The translations under genes were made by a program, and so were the position numbers. Below the pieces are notes generated by a model. It worked only from the letters and a program-made list of their open reading frames with translations, ran no database searches and was not told the origin of the DNA. A DNA stretch of 64,000 nucleotides from Martelella sp. NC20 (GTDB lineage: Bacteria; Pseudomonadota; Alphaproteobacteria; Rhizobiales; Rhizobiaceae). The DNA lies in assembly GCF_013459645.1 (NCBI RefSeq), contig NZ_CP054861.1, positions 2,840,001 to 2,904,000 of the forward strand, in the 5' to 3' direction. Of this stretch, positions 18,668-26,950 are shown one piece after another. The stretch's first letter is position 1. Each line of letters starts with the position of its first letter.

Positions 18668-19498
18668 ATGTCGGTGCGTTACCGCTGGTTCAGCCAGCGC
18701 AGGAAGATGAAGGATCAACCGTGGCCCTCAACGCACTGGCGCGGCTTTGCGGTTGCGGCCGCCGGCCTGCTGTTCGTTGCCTTCGCGATTCTCGATTATC
18801 CCGTCGGGCTGATGGCCCGCGATCTCTCCGGTCCGATCAAGGAATATGGCGAGTTCGTAACCCATTTCGGCCAGTCGGAGTGGATACTGATCACCTGCGC
18901 TCTCGTGTTTGCGCTCGGTATGACGGCGGCGGGTACGGCGGATGATGGTGACCGGCGCGCGCGCGCCAAGGGCGTGTTTCTCGCCCAGGCCGCCAGTTTC
19001 GTTTTTCTCGCCGTCGCCTCCTCGGGCATTGTCGTCAATCTTCTGAAGGGCATTATCGGCAGGCCGCGGCCGAACATGCTAGTCTATCATGATCTCAGCC
19101 CCTTCGCTTTCGACCCGGTCAGTTTCGCCGGCAATTATTCGAGCTTGCCCTCGGGGCATTCCACCACGGTTGCGGTAATCTTCACGGCGGCGGCGTTTTT
19201 CCTGCCGCGTCATCGCATCCTGTTTTTCAGCCTTGCCGTCTGCGTCGCGATGAGCCGCATCATCGTCGGCGCGCATTATCCAAGCGATGTCATTGCCGGG
19301 CTTGCCTTTGGAAGCTGGTTTACCTATCTGACCGCGATCTTCTTTTCGCGCTACCGGATGGTCTTCAGCATCGACGAGCGGGGATGGCCGGTGCCGCGCA
19401 ACTGCTTTTCCGCGCTGAGGCCGGAATTCATGCGCAAGCATCCGCACCATCCGGCCCCGCAAACAGACCTTGACTTGGAAACGCAAAAGGGCCATTAG
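18668..19498 (+). CDS. PAP2 membrane phosphatase, second copy
   Basis: 276 residues from the ATG at 18668, which follows GGAGG. PAP2 motifs: LKGIIGRPRP, SLPSGHSTT and SRIIVGAHYPSD, the last being the canonical form. It has about six membrane helices and a hydrophilic His/Pro-rich tail. It resembles the upstream PAP2 protein in layout and in the C-terminal FFSRYRMVF segment (FARYRLLF in the other), so the pair is probably an old tandem duplication later separated by the IS element. Lipid phosphatases of this class in rhizobia include lipid A phosphatases; the substrate cannot be assigned. Confidence 0.87.
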   Translation: MSVRYRWFSQRRKMKDQPWPSTHWRGFAVAAAGLLFVAFAILDYPVGLMARDLSGPIKEYGEFVTHFGQSEWILITCALVFALGMTAAGTADDGDRRARAKGVFLAQAASFVFLAVASSGIVVNLLKGIIGRPRPNMLVYHDLSPFAFDPVSFAGNYSSLPSGHSTTVAVIFTAAAFFLPRHRILFFSLAVCVAMSRIIVGAHYPSDVIAGLAFGSWFTYLTAIFFSRYRMVFSIDERGWPVPRNCFSALRPEFMRKHPHHPAPQTDLDLETQKGH

Positions 19499-19760
19499 CC
19501 TTCGCGGTAGAAGGAAAAGCCGAATGCCGCTATCCGTGCGTCACATTGCTGTTGATGTCACTCTGGCGCACCGCGCCGGCGGCCGGATTTCGCCTGCCCG
19601 CAATTTCTTCACATCGGCCAAGAAAACGACGACGAAAACCGTCTGACGTTCCTGGCCCACCGCTCTCTCCCCGGTTCGGCCGGGGACGGGAAGACGCCGT
19701 TTCGGCGGATCTTCCACTCCCGCGATTTTCGAGGAGAGAAACGAAAGAGAGCTTATCATC

Positions 19761-20792
19761 ATGGGTTTCAAGATTGCAGTTGTCGGCGCGACCGGTAATG
19801 TCGGGCGCGAAATGCTGTCCATCCTCGAAGAACGCGGGTTCCCGGCCGATGAGGTCGTGGCGCTTGCCTCCAGCCGTTCCGTTGGCAGGGAAGTCTCCTA
19901 TGGCGACAAGACGCTGAAGGTGAAGAACCTCGAAAACCATGATTTCTCCGAGACCGATATCTGCCTGATGTCGGCCGGCGGCACGATCTCGCAGAAGTGG
20001 TCGCCGAAAATTGCTGCCAAGGGCTGCGTCGTCATCGACAACTCCTCGGCCTGGCGCTACGACGCCGATGTGCCGCTGATCGTTCCGGAGGTCAACCCGG
20101 ATGCGATCGAGGGCTTCCGCAAGCGCAACATCATCGCCAACCCGAACTGCTCGACCGCCCAGCTCGTCGTCGCGCTGAAGCCGCTGCATGACCGCGCGAC
20201 GATCAAGCGGCTGGTGGTCTCGACCTATCAGTCGGTTTCGGGGGCCGGCAAGGATGGCATGGACGAGCTGTTCAACCAGACCCGCGCCGTGTTCGTCGCC
20301 GATCCGATCGTGAACCAGAAGTTCACCAAGCGCATCGCCTTCAACGTGATCCCGCACATCGACAGCTTCATGGAAGACGGCTACACCAAGGAAGAATGGA
20401 AGGTGCTGGCCGAGACCAAGAAGATGCTCGACCCGAAGATCAGGGTCACCTGCACCGCCGTGCGCGTGCCGGTGTTCATCGGCCACTCGGAATCGGTCAA
20501 TATCGAGTTCGAGAAGGAAATCAGCGCCGAGGAAGCCCGCGATATACTGCGCGAGGCGCCCGGCTGCCAGGTGATCGACAAGCATGAGGATGGCGGCTAC
20601 ATGACGCCGGTCGAGTGCGCCGGCGAGGACGCGACCTTCATTTCCCGCATCCGCGAGGACGCGACGGTGGAAAACGGCCTCGCCATGTGGATCGTCTCCG
20701 ACAATCTGCGCAAGGGCGCCGCGCTCAATGCCATCCAGATCGCCGAGCTTCTGGTGGAGCGCAACCTGGTCAAGCCGCGCGCCATGGCCTGA
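19761..20792 (+). CDS. asd: Aspartate-semialdehyde dehydrogenase
   Basis: 343 residues. It makes L-aspartate 4-semialdehyde from aspartyl phosphate with NADPH, feeding lysine/DAP, threonine and methionine synthesis. The N-terminal GATGNVGREM binds the dinucleotide. The nucleophile Cys130 is in NPNCST. VSTYQSVSGAGKDGMDEL, and the His region after RVPVFIGHSES, belong to the catalytic domain. The 260-nt leader has a hairpin (19689-19715) but no riboswitch class I recognise. A strong terminator follows the gene. Confidence 0.96.
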   Translation: MGFKIAVVGATGNVGREMLSILEERGFPADEVVALASSRSVGREVSYGDKTLKVKNLENHDFSETDICLMSAGGTISQKWSPKIAAKGCVVIDNSSAWRYDADVPLIVPEVNPDAIEGFRKRNIIANPNCSTAQLVVALKPLHDRATIKRLVVSTYQSVSGAGKDGMDELFNQTRAVFVADPIVNQKFTKRIAFNVIPHIDSFMEDGYTKEEWKVLAETKKMLDPKIRVTCTAVRVPVFIGHSESVNIEFEKEISAEEARDILREAPGCQVIDKHEDGGYMTPVECAGEDATFISRIREDATVENGLAMWIVSDNLRKGAALNAIQIAELLVERNLVKPRAMA

Positions 20793-20814
20793 GGCATCAT
20801 GCCCCAATAGCAGA

Positions 20815-20850
20815 CGGCGCCGGAATTTCTTCCGGCGCCGTTTGTGTTTT
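20815..20850. terminator. Bidirectional terminator between asd and carbonic anhydrase gene
   Basis: CGGCGCCGGAA (20815-20825) and TTCCGGCGCCG (20830-20840) form a perfect 11-bp stem with a 4-nt loop, followed by TTTGTGTTTT on the + strand. It lies between convergent genes and can serve asd. The opposite strand lacks a T-run, so termination there would be weaker. Confidence 0.85.
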
Positions 20851-20870
20851 CCGGTACGGCCGGCAGCGCC

Positions 20871-21578
20871 TTACAGGAATTCCACCTTGCCGGTTGCGAT
20901 ATCATAGACGCCGGCGATCGACTTCAATGCGCCCGAACCGTTCATGTCGCTGAGGATCGGTCCCGTTTCGGCGGCGATGCGGGCGTTGTAGACCGCATTT
21001 TCGGCGGTGGCGGCGGCAAGCAGATCGTCAGGGTTCTGCTGCATGCTGTTGTAGACGGCGGGCCGGATGGCGTTGACAAGGCTTGGCAGGTGGCCGGGCG
21101 GCAATTCGTTGTCGCGGATCGAATCGATCGTTGCGCGTATCGCACCGCAGCTCGTGTGTCCGAGAACCATGACGGCCTGAACGCCGAGAACGGCGGCGGC
21201 GAATTCGAGGCTGGCGATCCCGTCCTCGTTCAGGAAATTGCCGGCGACGCGCACCACGAACAGGTCTCCCGGCGCCTGATCGAAGATCAGTTCCGGCACC
21301 ACGCGCGAATCCGAACAGGCAACGATCGCGGCGAAAGGCGACTGGCCGGCAGCCCTGGTGTTGCGCCCCACCGAATGATCGGCATTGTTCGGCGTGTTGG
21401 CCACATAGCGCGCATTGCCGTCGATCAGGCGCTGGATCGCCTCATCGGCGGAAGCCGGCGCGGTGGTCGTGGTCTGCGCGAAGGCGCGGCCGCCAAACGG
21501 AACCGCAAGCGAAAGCGCCAGACCGCCCATCAGCAGGCCGCGTCGGCTGAGTGTTCCCCTATCGCATTGATCGCACAT
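20871..21578 (-). CDS. Tat-exported beta-carbonic anhydrase
   Basis: 235 residues. The N-terminus has a twin-arginine signal: Arg12-Arg13 in LSRRGLLMGG, followed by a hydrophobic stretch and an AFA-Q cleavage site near 34. It is therefore predicted to be exported folded to the periplasm. The beta-class zinc site is complete: Cys88 and Asp90 in ACSDSR, His141 and Cys144 in GHTSCGA. It interconverts CO2 and bicarbonate. Another, non-exported beta-carbonic anhydrase is encoded 6 kb away. It converges on asd across a shared terminator. Confidence 0.92.
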   Translation of the reverse strand: MCDQCDRGTLSRRGLLMGGLALSLAVPFGGRAFAQTTTTAPASADEAIQRLIDGNARYVANTPNNADHSVGRNTRAAGQSPFAAIVACSDSRVVPELIFDQAPGDLFVVRVAGNFLNEDGIASLEFAAAVLGVQAVMVLGHTSCGAIRATIDSIRDNELPPGHLPSLVNAIRPAVYNSMQQNPDDLLAAATAENAVYNARIAAETGPILSDMNGSGALKSIAGVYDIATGKVEFL

Positions 21579-21753
21579 GGCATATCCTCCTGCTGCGGCG
21601 CACCCGGCGGCCGCTCTGACCCTGTTTGTTTATCGGTCCGGCAGGACCGGCAAGCGCAGTTTTCCTGGTTGCCGCGACAGGCTTACAGCGACAGCCGCCA
21701 TTGGCTATCCGATTTCCGCAAAAATTGAGGAAAAGCAGTTCCGGCGACCGGGT

Positions 21754-22713
21754 CTATGAGGCGAGCGTGGCCGACGGGGTTTCGCCGAATATCCGTTTGT
21801 AATCGCCCGCGAACCGGCCGAAATGCAGGAAACCGTGCTGTATCGCCACCCGCGTCACCGTCGTCTGCCGAGGGCAGGCGGCCGCAAGCGCCGCGCGCGT
21901 CCGGTTGAGGCGCAGCAGACGCAGGTAGGCATTGGGCGACATGCCGATATATTCGTGAAACGCATATTGCAGCCGGCGTTCCGAGACGCCGGTGGCCGCG
22001 CAGATGTCCACGATCGTCGGCAGCCGGTCGCTTTCCGCGCAGCTTTCGATATAGGCGCGCGCAAGGCTGCAAACGGCAAAGGCGCGGGCCCGCGCCGCAC
22101 GCGAAAGGTCTTCGACGCCCTCGCTCCGGGCGGCTACCTGCAGGGCCGATTGCAGCAGCAGGTCCCTGATCATCGTGCTGTCGCAATGCTCGCCGCGCTC
22201 GCGGGCAGCGTCGCCACTGAATGCCGTGATATCCGCGGCGAGCGCGCCCTTCAGGGGCGAGGTCCATGATCGGATCGTCTCGGGCGCTGCTTCCCAGCGC
22301 CGCGGGTTGAGTATCCGTGCATCCCGGATGAAAGCAGCCTGGTCGAAGCTGACATAGGTCGTGCGGGTGCCCGCGGGCACGTAGAGATCGAATGGCGTGT
22401 TCTCCGGCAGGAAGAACACCGTGTCCGGATGGTTGCTGCCCTGATCGGAAAACCGGAATGCCCGGTTCGGCGTGCAGTAGGAAAGCGTGCACAGATTGGC
22501 CGGCGTCGCACCGATTTTCTGCACCGAGGCCGCCTGATCCTCCTGCACCACCTGCTGGCTGCCGAAATCGATCGTCTCCATCCGGCAAACGGTTCTGCCG
22601 ATGCCGAGTTGAAAACATTCCATGTCGATCCATGGCTGCATCGCGGCCTGGTCGGCTGCGCATGTCAGCACGGACGATCGCAAGACCGGCGCTTTCGTCC
22701 CAATATCGGCCAT
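21754..22713 (-). CDS. AraC family transcriptional regulator
   Basis: 319 residues. The C-terminal 100 residues are two helix-turn-helix motifs of the AraC/XylS type: TIVDICAATGVSERRLQYAFHEYIGMSPNAYL, split over two helices, then TVTRVAIQHGFLHFGRFAGDYKRIFGETPS. The N-terminal 200 residues resemble the AraC-binding-like (PF14525) sensor domain seen in regulators of aromatic or stress responses. No neighbouring operon is an obvious target: the carbonic anhydrase gene lies downstream in the same direction, and the roughly 450-nt upstream gap may hold its own control region. Confidence 0.88.
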   Translation of the reverse strand: MADIGTKAPVLRSSVLTCAADQAAMQPWIDMECFQLGIGRTVCRMETIDFGSQQVVQEDQAASVQKIGATPANLCTLSYCTPNRAFRFSDQGSNHPDTVFFLPENTPFDLYVPAGTRTTYVSFDQAAFIRDARILNPRRWEAAPETIRSWTSPLKGALAADITAFSGDAARERGEHCDSTMIRDLLLQSALQVAARSEGVEDLSRAARARAFAVCSLARAYIESCAESDRLPTIVDICAATGVSERRLQYAFHEYIGMSPNAYLRLLRLNRTRAALAAACPRQTTVTRVAIQHGFLHFGRFAGDYKRIFGETPSATLAS

Positions 22714-23162
22714 CCCGCTATCCCTCCGCCGGCCAATCCTCCGTCAACGGCGCCCTCCCGGCGCGACCGGGCGGGCAATTGTCTGCGGAGATACCAATCA
22801 GGGAATAGCATGAAAGGGAACCGTTTACATCTGTCCGGATTGCGAGAAACGCCAGCCGAAGCGCCGGGAGCGAGACCGGCCAGTACGCTTTCGGCGGAGA
22901 GCCTTGCCGTTGGAGAGCGTGTTGTGCTGTTCATATTCCCGCAGGGCGCACCGCCAGTGGAAGCGTTTGCGATTGACCGGGATTATACCGCTCGAAACGC
23001 GCCGTCGGCTGGCACAAAGATCACTTGTGATCAGCCCCCTGTGGAGCCTGATCATCCATCAAACAAGCGGCCCTGAGCCGAGCGCATCGGCGGGAAAATA
23101 CCGTCCGGCCCGGTAGTAAACGCGACACTTAACGAGTCAACGCTGTCGCAAAACGGATCAGG
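22714..23162. other. Intergenic gap with one perfect palindrome
   Basis: No gene is supported here. The reading frames present have no recognisable similarity and poor start sites. The only structured element I saw is GATCACTTGTGATC (23019-23032), a perfect 6-bp inverted repeat around TT, compatible with a dimeric regulator site. The gap lies between the TetR gene stop and the AraC gene start, both leftward, so it probably contains the AraC gene promoter. Confidence 0.5.
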
Positions 23163-23780
23163 TCAGTTGTGTGCGATGCCGGCGAGAATCGTCTTCGCGT
23201 AGCTTTCCGCGATCTGCGGCGCGGTTTGTGGCCCGTCGGCGCGGAACCAGCGGGCCATCCAGTTCAGCATTCCGAGAATGCCGCGCGCGAAGGTTGGAAT
23301 ATCGGCGATCTCGAATGCGCCGTCACGGACGCCGGCCGCCAGAAGGTCCTCGAGAAGGCGGGTATAGGCCTTGCGCGCCCGTAATTGTTCGGCTGTGTAA
23401 TGTGCCATCTCCCGTCCGCCGCGCGCGAAGAAACTCGCGCGATACTTGTCGCCATGCTCCGAAAAATAAGCGGCGTGGGCCGACATGAAGCCGGTCAGCC
23501 TGGCGCTGTGATCGGTATGCCGGGCGATTTCGGACGATGCGGCTGCATGGAGTTCCGCAAGCGTATTGAGGACGATCGTATCGAACAGCGCCTGCTTTGT
23601 CGGGAAATAGTGGTAGAGCCCGGCTTTGGTCACGCCGACGGAATGGGCCACATCCTGCAGCGAGGTCGTGTCGTAGCCCTTCTCGGCAAACAGGCAGGAG
23701 GCCGCGTCGCAAATCGTGCGGATCGGGTCCTTGATCGTAGGCGGGCGGCCTGGTCCGGCGCGGTTTTCGCGTTTGTTCAT
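23163..23780 (-). CDS. TetR family transcriptional regulator
   Basis: 205 residues from the ATG at 23780. A TTG start 12 codons upstream is also open. The N-terminal helix-turn-helix is classic TetR: CLFAEKGYDTTSLQDVAHSVGVTKAGLYHYFPTKQALF, in two consecutive helices. The C-terminal all-helical domain would bind a ligand. It lies 63 nt downstream of the CaiB-type CoA-transferase gene in the same direction. TetR proteins in such settings often repress acyl-CoA or organic-acid catabolic genes, so the likely targets are that gene and the divergent AbrB-type membrane protein gene. Confidence 0.9.
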   Translation of the reverse strand: MNKRENRAGPGRPPTIKDPIRTICDAASCLFAEKGYDTTSLQDVAHSVGVTKAGLYHYFPTKQALFDTIVLNTLAELHAAASSEIARHTDHSARLTGFMSAHAAYFSEHGDKYRASFFARGGREMAHYTAEQLRARKAYTRLLEDLLAAGVRDGAFEIADIPTFARGILGMLNWMARWFRADGPQTAPQIAESYAKTILAGIAHN

Positions 23781-23843
23781 CCGACGATTGCTACTCCATG
23801 GCGAAGGCCGAGGCAATTCTGCCTACCTGCCGTCAACAGTCGA

Positions 23844-24995
23844 TCAGGGGTTCTTTAGGCTTGCAAGAACCTCGGCGGTATGCTCCCCGAGGGTCGGCGG
23901 CGGACGAACGCGGCAGCGCTCACCGTCGATACGCCATGGCGGGGCGGTAAAGACAATGTCTTCGCCCTTCGCGTTTTTGTGCGTGACCAGCATGTTTGAC
24001 GCCTCGGTGCGCGGGTGCGACAGGGCTTCGTAAAGGCCGAGGACCTCGCCGCATGGAATGCCGGCGGCCGCCAGCTTGTTCAGCAGATCGGCGCGTTTGT
24101 GGTTGAGCAGTTCGCGCTCCAGTTCGGGGATCAGCGCGCTCCGGTTTTCCGACCGCAGGATATTCGTGGCAAAGCGTGGATCGTCGGCCATGTCGGTGCG
24201 CCCGAGAACATCCCGGCATAAGGACTGAAACTGACGGTTGTTGCCGACCGCGATGACGAGCGGTCCGTCGGCGGCGTCGAACACGCCATAGGGGATGACG
24301 GACGGATGCGCGTTGCCGTATCGCGGCGGGTCGGATTTCATGACCAGCGCATCCAGCCCGTAATAGGCGCTCAGCGTGACGCCGCAATCGTATAATGCGA
24401 GATCGACGCGACGGCCGCGTCCGGTTCGTTGAACGTCCACCAGCGCCGCGAGGATCGCCTGGGCTGCATACATCCCGGCAAACATGTCCACGACGGCGAC
24501 GCCGAATTTCAGCGGCGGACGCCCGGCCTCGCCATTGATGCTCATCAGGCCGCTCTCGCCCTGGACGACGAGGTCGTATCCCGGGCGTTGGGCTTCTTCT
24601 CCGGCCCGGTCGTAGCCTGCGATCGAGCAATAGATGATCCGCGGGTTGATCTTCATCAGTTCCTCGAAACCCAAGCCGAAGCGTTCCATCCCGCCCTGCT
24701 TGAAATTCTCGACGACGACATCCGCATCGGCCACCAGCGCGCGCGCCGCCTCGATCATCTCCGGATCGCCGAGATCGAGCGCGACCGAGCGCTTGTTGCG
24801 GTTGAAGGCGTAGTAATACGTGGTCTCGGTCTCGCCGATGCGAATTCCCCAATCACGGGTGTCGTCGCCGCGCTCGGGATGCTCGATCTTGATCACATCA
24901 GCGCCGAGGTCGCCGAGAACCTGGGTGCTCAGGGGGCCGGCGAGTACCCGCGAGAAGTCGACGACTTTGATTCCCTGCAAGGGAAGACCTGGCAT
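23844..24995 (-). CDS. CaiB/BaiF (family III) CoA-transferase
   Basis: 383 residues, close to the family norm of about 400. The N-terminal VVDFSRVLAGPLSTQVLGDLGADVIKIEHP region, the NRNKRSVALDL segment and the catalytic-Asp-containing YDLVVQGESGLMS region are all typical of family III transferases. These move CoA between organic acids (formyl/oxalate, succinyl/citramalate, carnitine and others) in the cytoplasm. The acid cannot be named from sequence. It is divergent from the AbrB-type membrane protein gene and followed by a TetR gene, together resembling a small organic-acid uptake and activation module. Confidence 0.9.
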   Translation of the reverse strand: MPGLPLQGIKVVDFSRVLAGPLSTQVLGDLGADVIKIEHPERGDDTRDWGIRIGETETTYYYAFNRNKRSVALDLGDPEMIEAARALVADADVVVENFKQGGMERFGLGFEELMKINPRIIYCSIAGYDRAGEEAQRPGYDLVVQGESGLMSINGEAGRPPLKFGVAVVDMFAGMYAAQAILAALVDVQRTGRGRRVDLALYDCGVTLSAYYGLDALVMKSDPPRYGNAHPSVIPYGVFDAADGPLVIAVGNNRQFQSLCRDVLGRTDMADDPRFATNILRSENRSALIPELERELLNHKRADLLNKLAAAGIPCGEVLGLYEALSHPRTEASNMLVTHKNAKGEDIVFTAPPWRIDGERCRVRPPPTLGEHTAEVLASLKNP

Positions 24996-25024
24996 TTCAT
25001 GACCTCCGATCGATGCATTTCGAG

Positions 25025-25055
25025 CCGGCTATTGACTTATTAACCGTCTAGCCGG
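25025..25055. promoter_or_regulatory. Inverted repeat in the CoA-transferase/AbrB divergent promoter
   Basis: CCGGCTA (25025-25031) is inversely repeated as TAGCCGG (25049-25055), spaced by 17 nt. The spacer begins with TTGACT, a plausible -35 hexamer pointing to the AbrB-type gene. It lies 30 nt upstream of the CoA-transferase start. Position and symmetry suit the operator of the neighbouring TetR protein; this is inference. Confidence 0.4.
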
Positions 25056-25147
25056 AAATAAATTCGAAAAGCTATCTTGTCAAATGCGTCCTGTGCAGGA
25101 CGGGATACCGGGAAGGGGAGGTCTGCATTGGTAAAACCGGCAATTTC

Positions 25148-26326
25148 ATGTCGGCGCTTCGAGCGTGGGGGAGACGACTGCAGCCGTTTGCAGGTCCGAA
25201 GAAACGGTTCGGGCCGATGAATGAACATGTGCGTTACGGATTGCGGCTTCTGGTCATCCTTGCCGTTGCTTCGGCGGGCGCCTGGGTCGCGATCGCCGCC
25301 AGGATGCCCTTGCCGTGGATGCTCGGGCCGCTCGTTGCGGCGGCGGTGGTCGCGATGGCGAAACCGAAGGTTTTCGGCGCGATACCGGTCATGCCGACCA
25401 CGCTGCGGAACATCTTCATTCCCGTCATCGGGCTGATGATCGGGTCGCAGGTCACGCGCGAGACGCTGGTGCATATGGGCCAGTGGTGGCCGTCGCTGCT
25501 GCTTGTCGTTCCGTTCGCGCTTGTGACGCAGATGATCAGTTTTGCGCTCCTGAAAAAAATGGGCGGCTATGATCGCGCCACCGCCTTCTTCGCCTCCTCG
25601 CCGGGCGGCGTCGTGGAGGCGGTGATCATCAGCGAGCGGTTCAAGGGCGATCCGACCCTGACCGTGGTGCAGCATCTGGCGCGGATTTCCCTCGCGGTTA
25701 CCATCGTGCCCCTCCTGCTGACCCTTTATATCGGTCATCCCGTAGGCAGCGCGAGCGGGGCGAGCATGCCGGACGCGCTGAACCCGATCGGGCTGATGGA
25801 TACACTGCTGCTGGCGGCGGCGGCTGTCATCGGCGCTTACGTCGCCCGCAAGATCAACCTGCCGGCGGCCAACATGCTCGGTCCGATGATCACCAGCGCG
25901 GCGCTGCATTCGACCGGACTCACATTTGCCCTGATCCCCACATCGCTCGTCCAGATCACCCAGCTCGTCATCGGCGCGAGCCTTGGCGGTCGATTCGCGG
26001 CGGTCGACATGCGCACGCTCTACAAGTCGGCCGTGCTGTCGCTACCGCTGCTTGTTGTTTCGCTGTCGGTTGCCGCGGTCGCGGGCCTGACTGTCTCGAT
26101 GCTGGGATACAATTCCGTGGTTGTCGGGTTCATTTCCTTCGCGCCGGGCGGCGTAACGGAAATGGGCCTCATCGCGCTTTCGATCGACGCCGACCCGGTA
26201 TACGTGGCCTGCCACCATATCGTCCGGATATTGACGGCCGTCCTGTTCCTGCCGCTGATCTACCGCTTCCTGATCGCGCCGACACGCCAAAACCAACAAT
26301 CCGGAACATCGGGCGATGCCGACTGA
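25148..26326 (+). CDS. AbrB family (PF05145) integral membrane protein
   Basis: 392 residues (369 if the ATG at 25217 is used, where similarity to the family begins). Two repeats of a membrane domain are visible, each with a P-W/N-MLGP element: MPLPWMLGPLVAAA and LPAANMLGPMITSAAL. The repeated FFASSPGGVVEAVIIS and ISFAPGGVTEMGLIAL are family signatures. Despite the AbrB name, these are polytopic inner-membrane proteins, possibly transporters, unrelated to the DNA-binding AbrB. It is divergent from the CoA-transferase gene. Neither start has a strong ribosome site. The function is unproven. Confidence 0.85.
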   Translation: MSALRAWGRRLQPFAGPKKRFGPMNEHVRYGLRLLVILAVASAGAWVAIAARMPLPWMLGPLVAAAVVAMAKPKVFGAIPVMPTTLRNIFIPVIGLMIGSQVTRETLVHMGQWWPSLLLVVPFALVTQMISFALLKKMGGYDRATAFFASSPGGVVEAVIISERFKGDPTLTVVQHLARISLAVTIVPLLLTLYIGHPVGSASGASMPDALNPIGLMDTLLLAAAAVIGAYVARKINLPAANMLGPMITSAALHSTGLTFALIPTSLVQITQLVIGASLGGRFAAVDMRTLYKSAVLSLPLLVVSLSVAAVAGLTVSMLGYNSVVVGFISFAPGGVTEMGLIALSIDADPVYVACHHIVRILTAVLFLPLIYRFLIAPTRQNQQSGTSGDAD

Positions 26327-26338
26327 TCACCCGATGTT
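26305..26338 (+). terminator. Hairpin over the end of the AbrB-type gene
   Basis: AACATCGGG (26305-26313) pairs with CCCGATGTT (26330-26338). The stop codon lies in the loop. There is only a short T content afterwards, so it is a weak terminator candidate. Its 14-nt core CATCGGGCGATGCC recurs in another hairpin at 26803-26816, on the far side of the tRNA gene. Confidence 0.45.
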
Positions 26339-26448
26339 GTAAGCGGCAGGGAGGGGATGGTGTCGCGACCCTTCGCATGCCCGCGCCGCCGAGATTGCAG
26401 GACGTCACGCTTACGTCTGCGGGCCAAACAGATATGGACATGAACTGA

Positions 26449-26525
26449 TGGTAGCGGAGGAGGGATTTGAACCCCCGACACAAGGATTATGATTCCTCTG
26501 CTCTAACCTACTGAGCTACTCCGCC
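26449..26525 (-). tRNA. tRNA-Met (CAT)
   Basis: On the minus strand this reads as a full 77-nt cloverleaf with encoded CCA. The acceptor is GGCGGAG/CTCCGCT, the D-arm is AGCTCAGTAGG, and the anticodon stem GAGGA/TCCTT holds the loop ATCATAA with anticodon CAT. The T-arm contains GGTTCAAAT. The sequence matches rhizobial elongator tRNA-Met. It is not the initiator, which would have three G-C pairs in the anticodon stem. Confidence 0.95.
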
Positions 26526-26801
26526 AGCCTTGTCCGCCGCAAAAGGCGGGAAAGACGTGGTCCGGGAACGCGGCTTGGCCGCGCGGGACGGGGCGTTATT
26601 AGGGCCTGCGGCAAGGGGTGTCAAGCGGGAATGACTGGAATTACCGCCGGTTCTGGCATCGCCGGCGGGCATTGATGCAAGGCCGGCGCTGTCGTCGTGA
26701 TTGGCAGGCGAATAAGCGGAAAATTCCTCGCCTGGAGCGTCGGGTGAAAAAGCGGAATCCGGTTTTTCGTTAACCCGACGCGCTAAAATAAAGAAACCAG
26801 A

Positions 26802-26832
26802 GCATCGGGCGATGCCAACCAATGCCCGATGC
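26802..26832. repeat. Hairpin sharing a 14-nt core with 26305-26338
   Basis: The 425-nt gap between the tRNA gene and the metallopeptidase gene holds no gene. GCATCGGGC (26802-26810) and GCCCGATGC (26824-26832) form a 9-bp stem. The CATCGGGCGATGCC core is identical to that of the hairpin at the end of the AbrB-type gene, so the two probably belong to one small intergenic repeat family. Confidence 0.5.
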
Positions 26833-26950
26833 GCTGGCGGGGGATTGCACGCTCTGGCCGGGCCTTGCACCCTTCCCACGCAGGCAGGGCGCATTCTTTG
26901 CTCGAAATACGCGTTGAAAAAGTCTATATGGGCCGGACGAAGGAGCTTAT

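Noticed and set aside
19689..19715. Hairpin (GGAAGA...TCTTCC) in the asd leader, considered as an amino-acid riboswitch or attenuator.
   Set aside because: It resembles no riboswitch class I know. There is no T-run and no leader peptide with repeated Lys, Thr or Met codons.
22810..23076. Rightward small frame starting MKGNRLHLSG between the AraC and TetR genes.
   Set aside because: No recognisable similarity, Pro/Ala-rich composition typical of random GC-rich frames, and no convincing neighbour logic.
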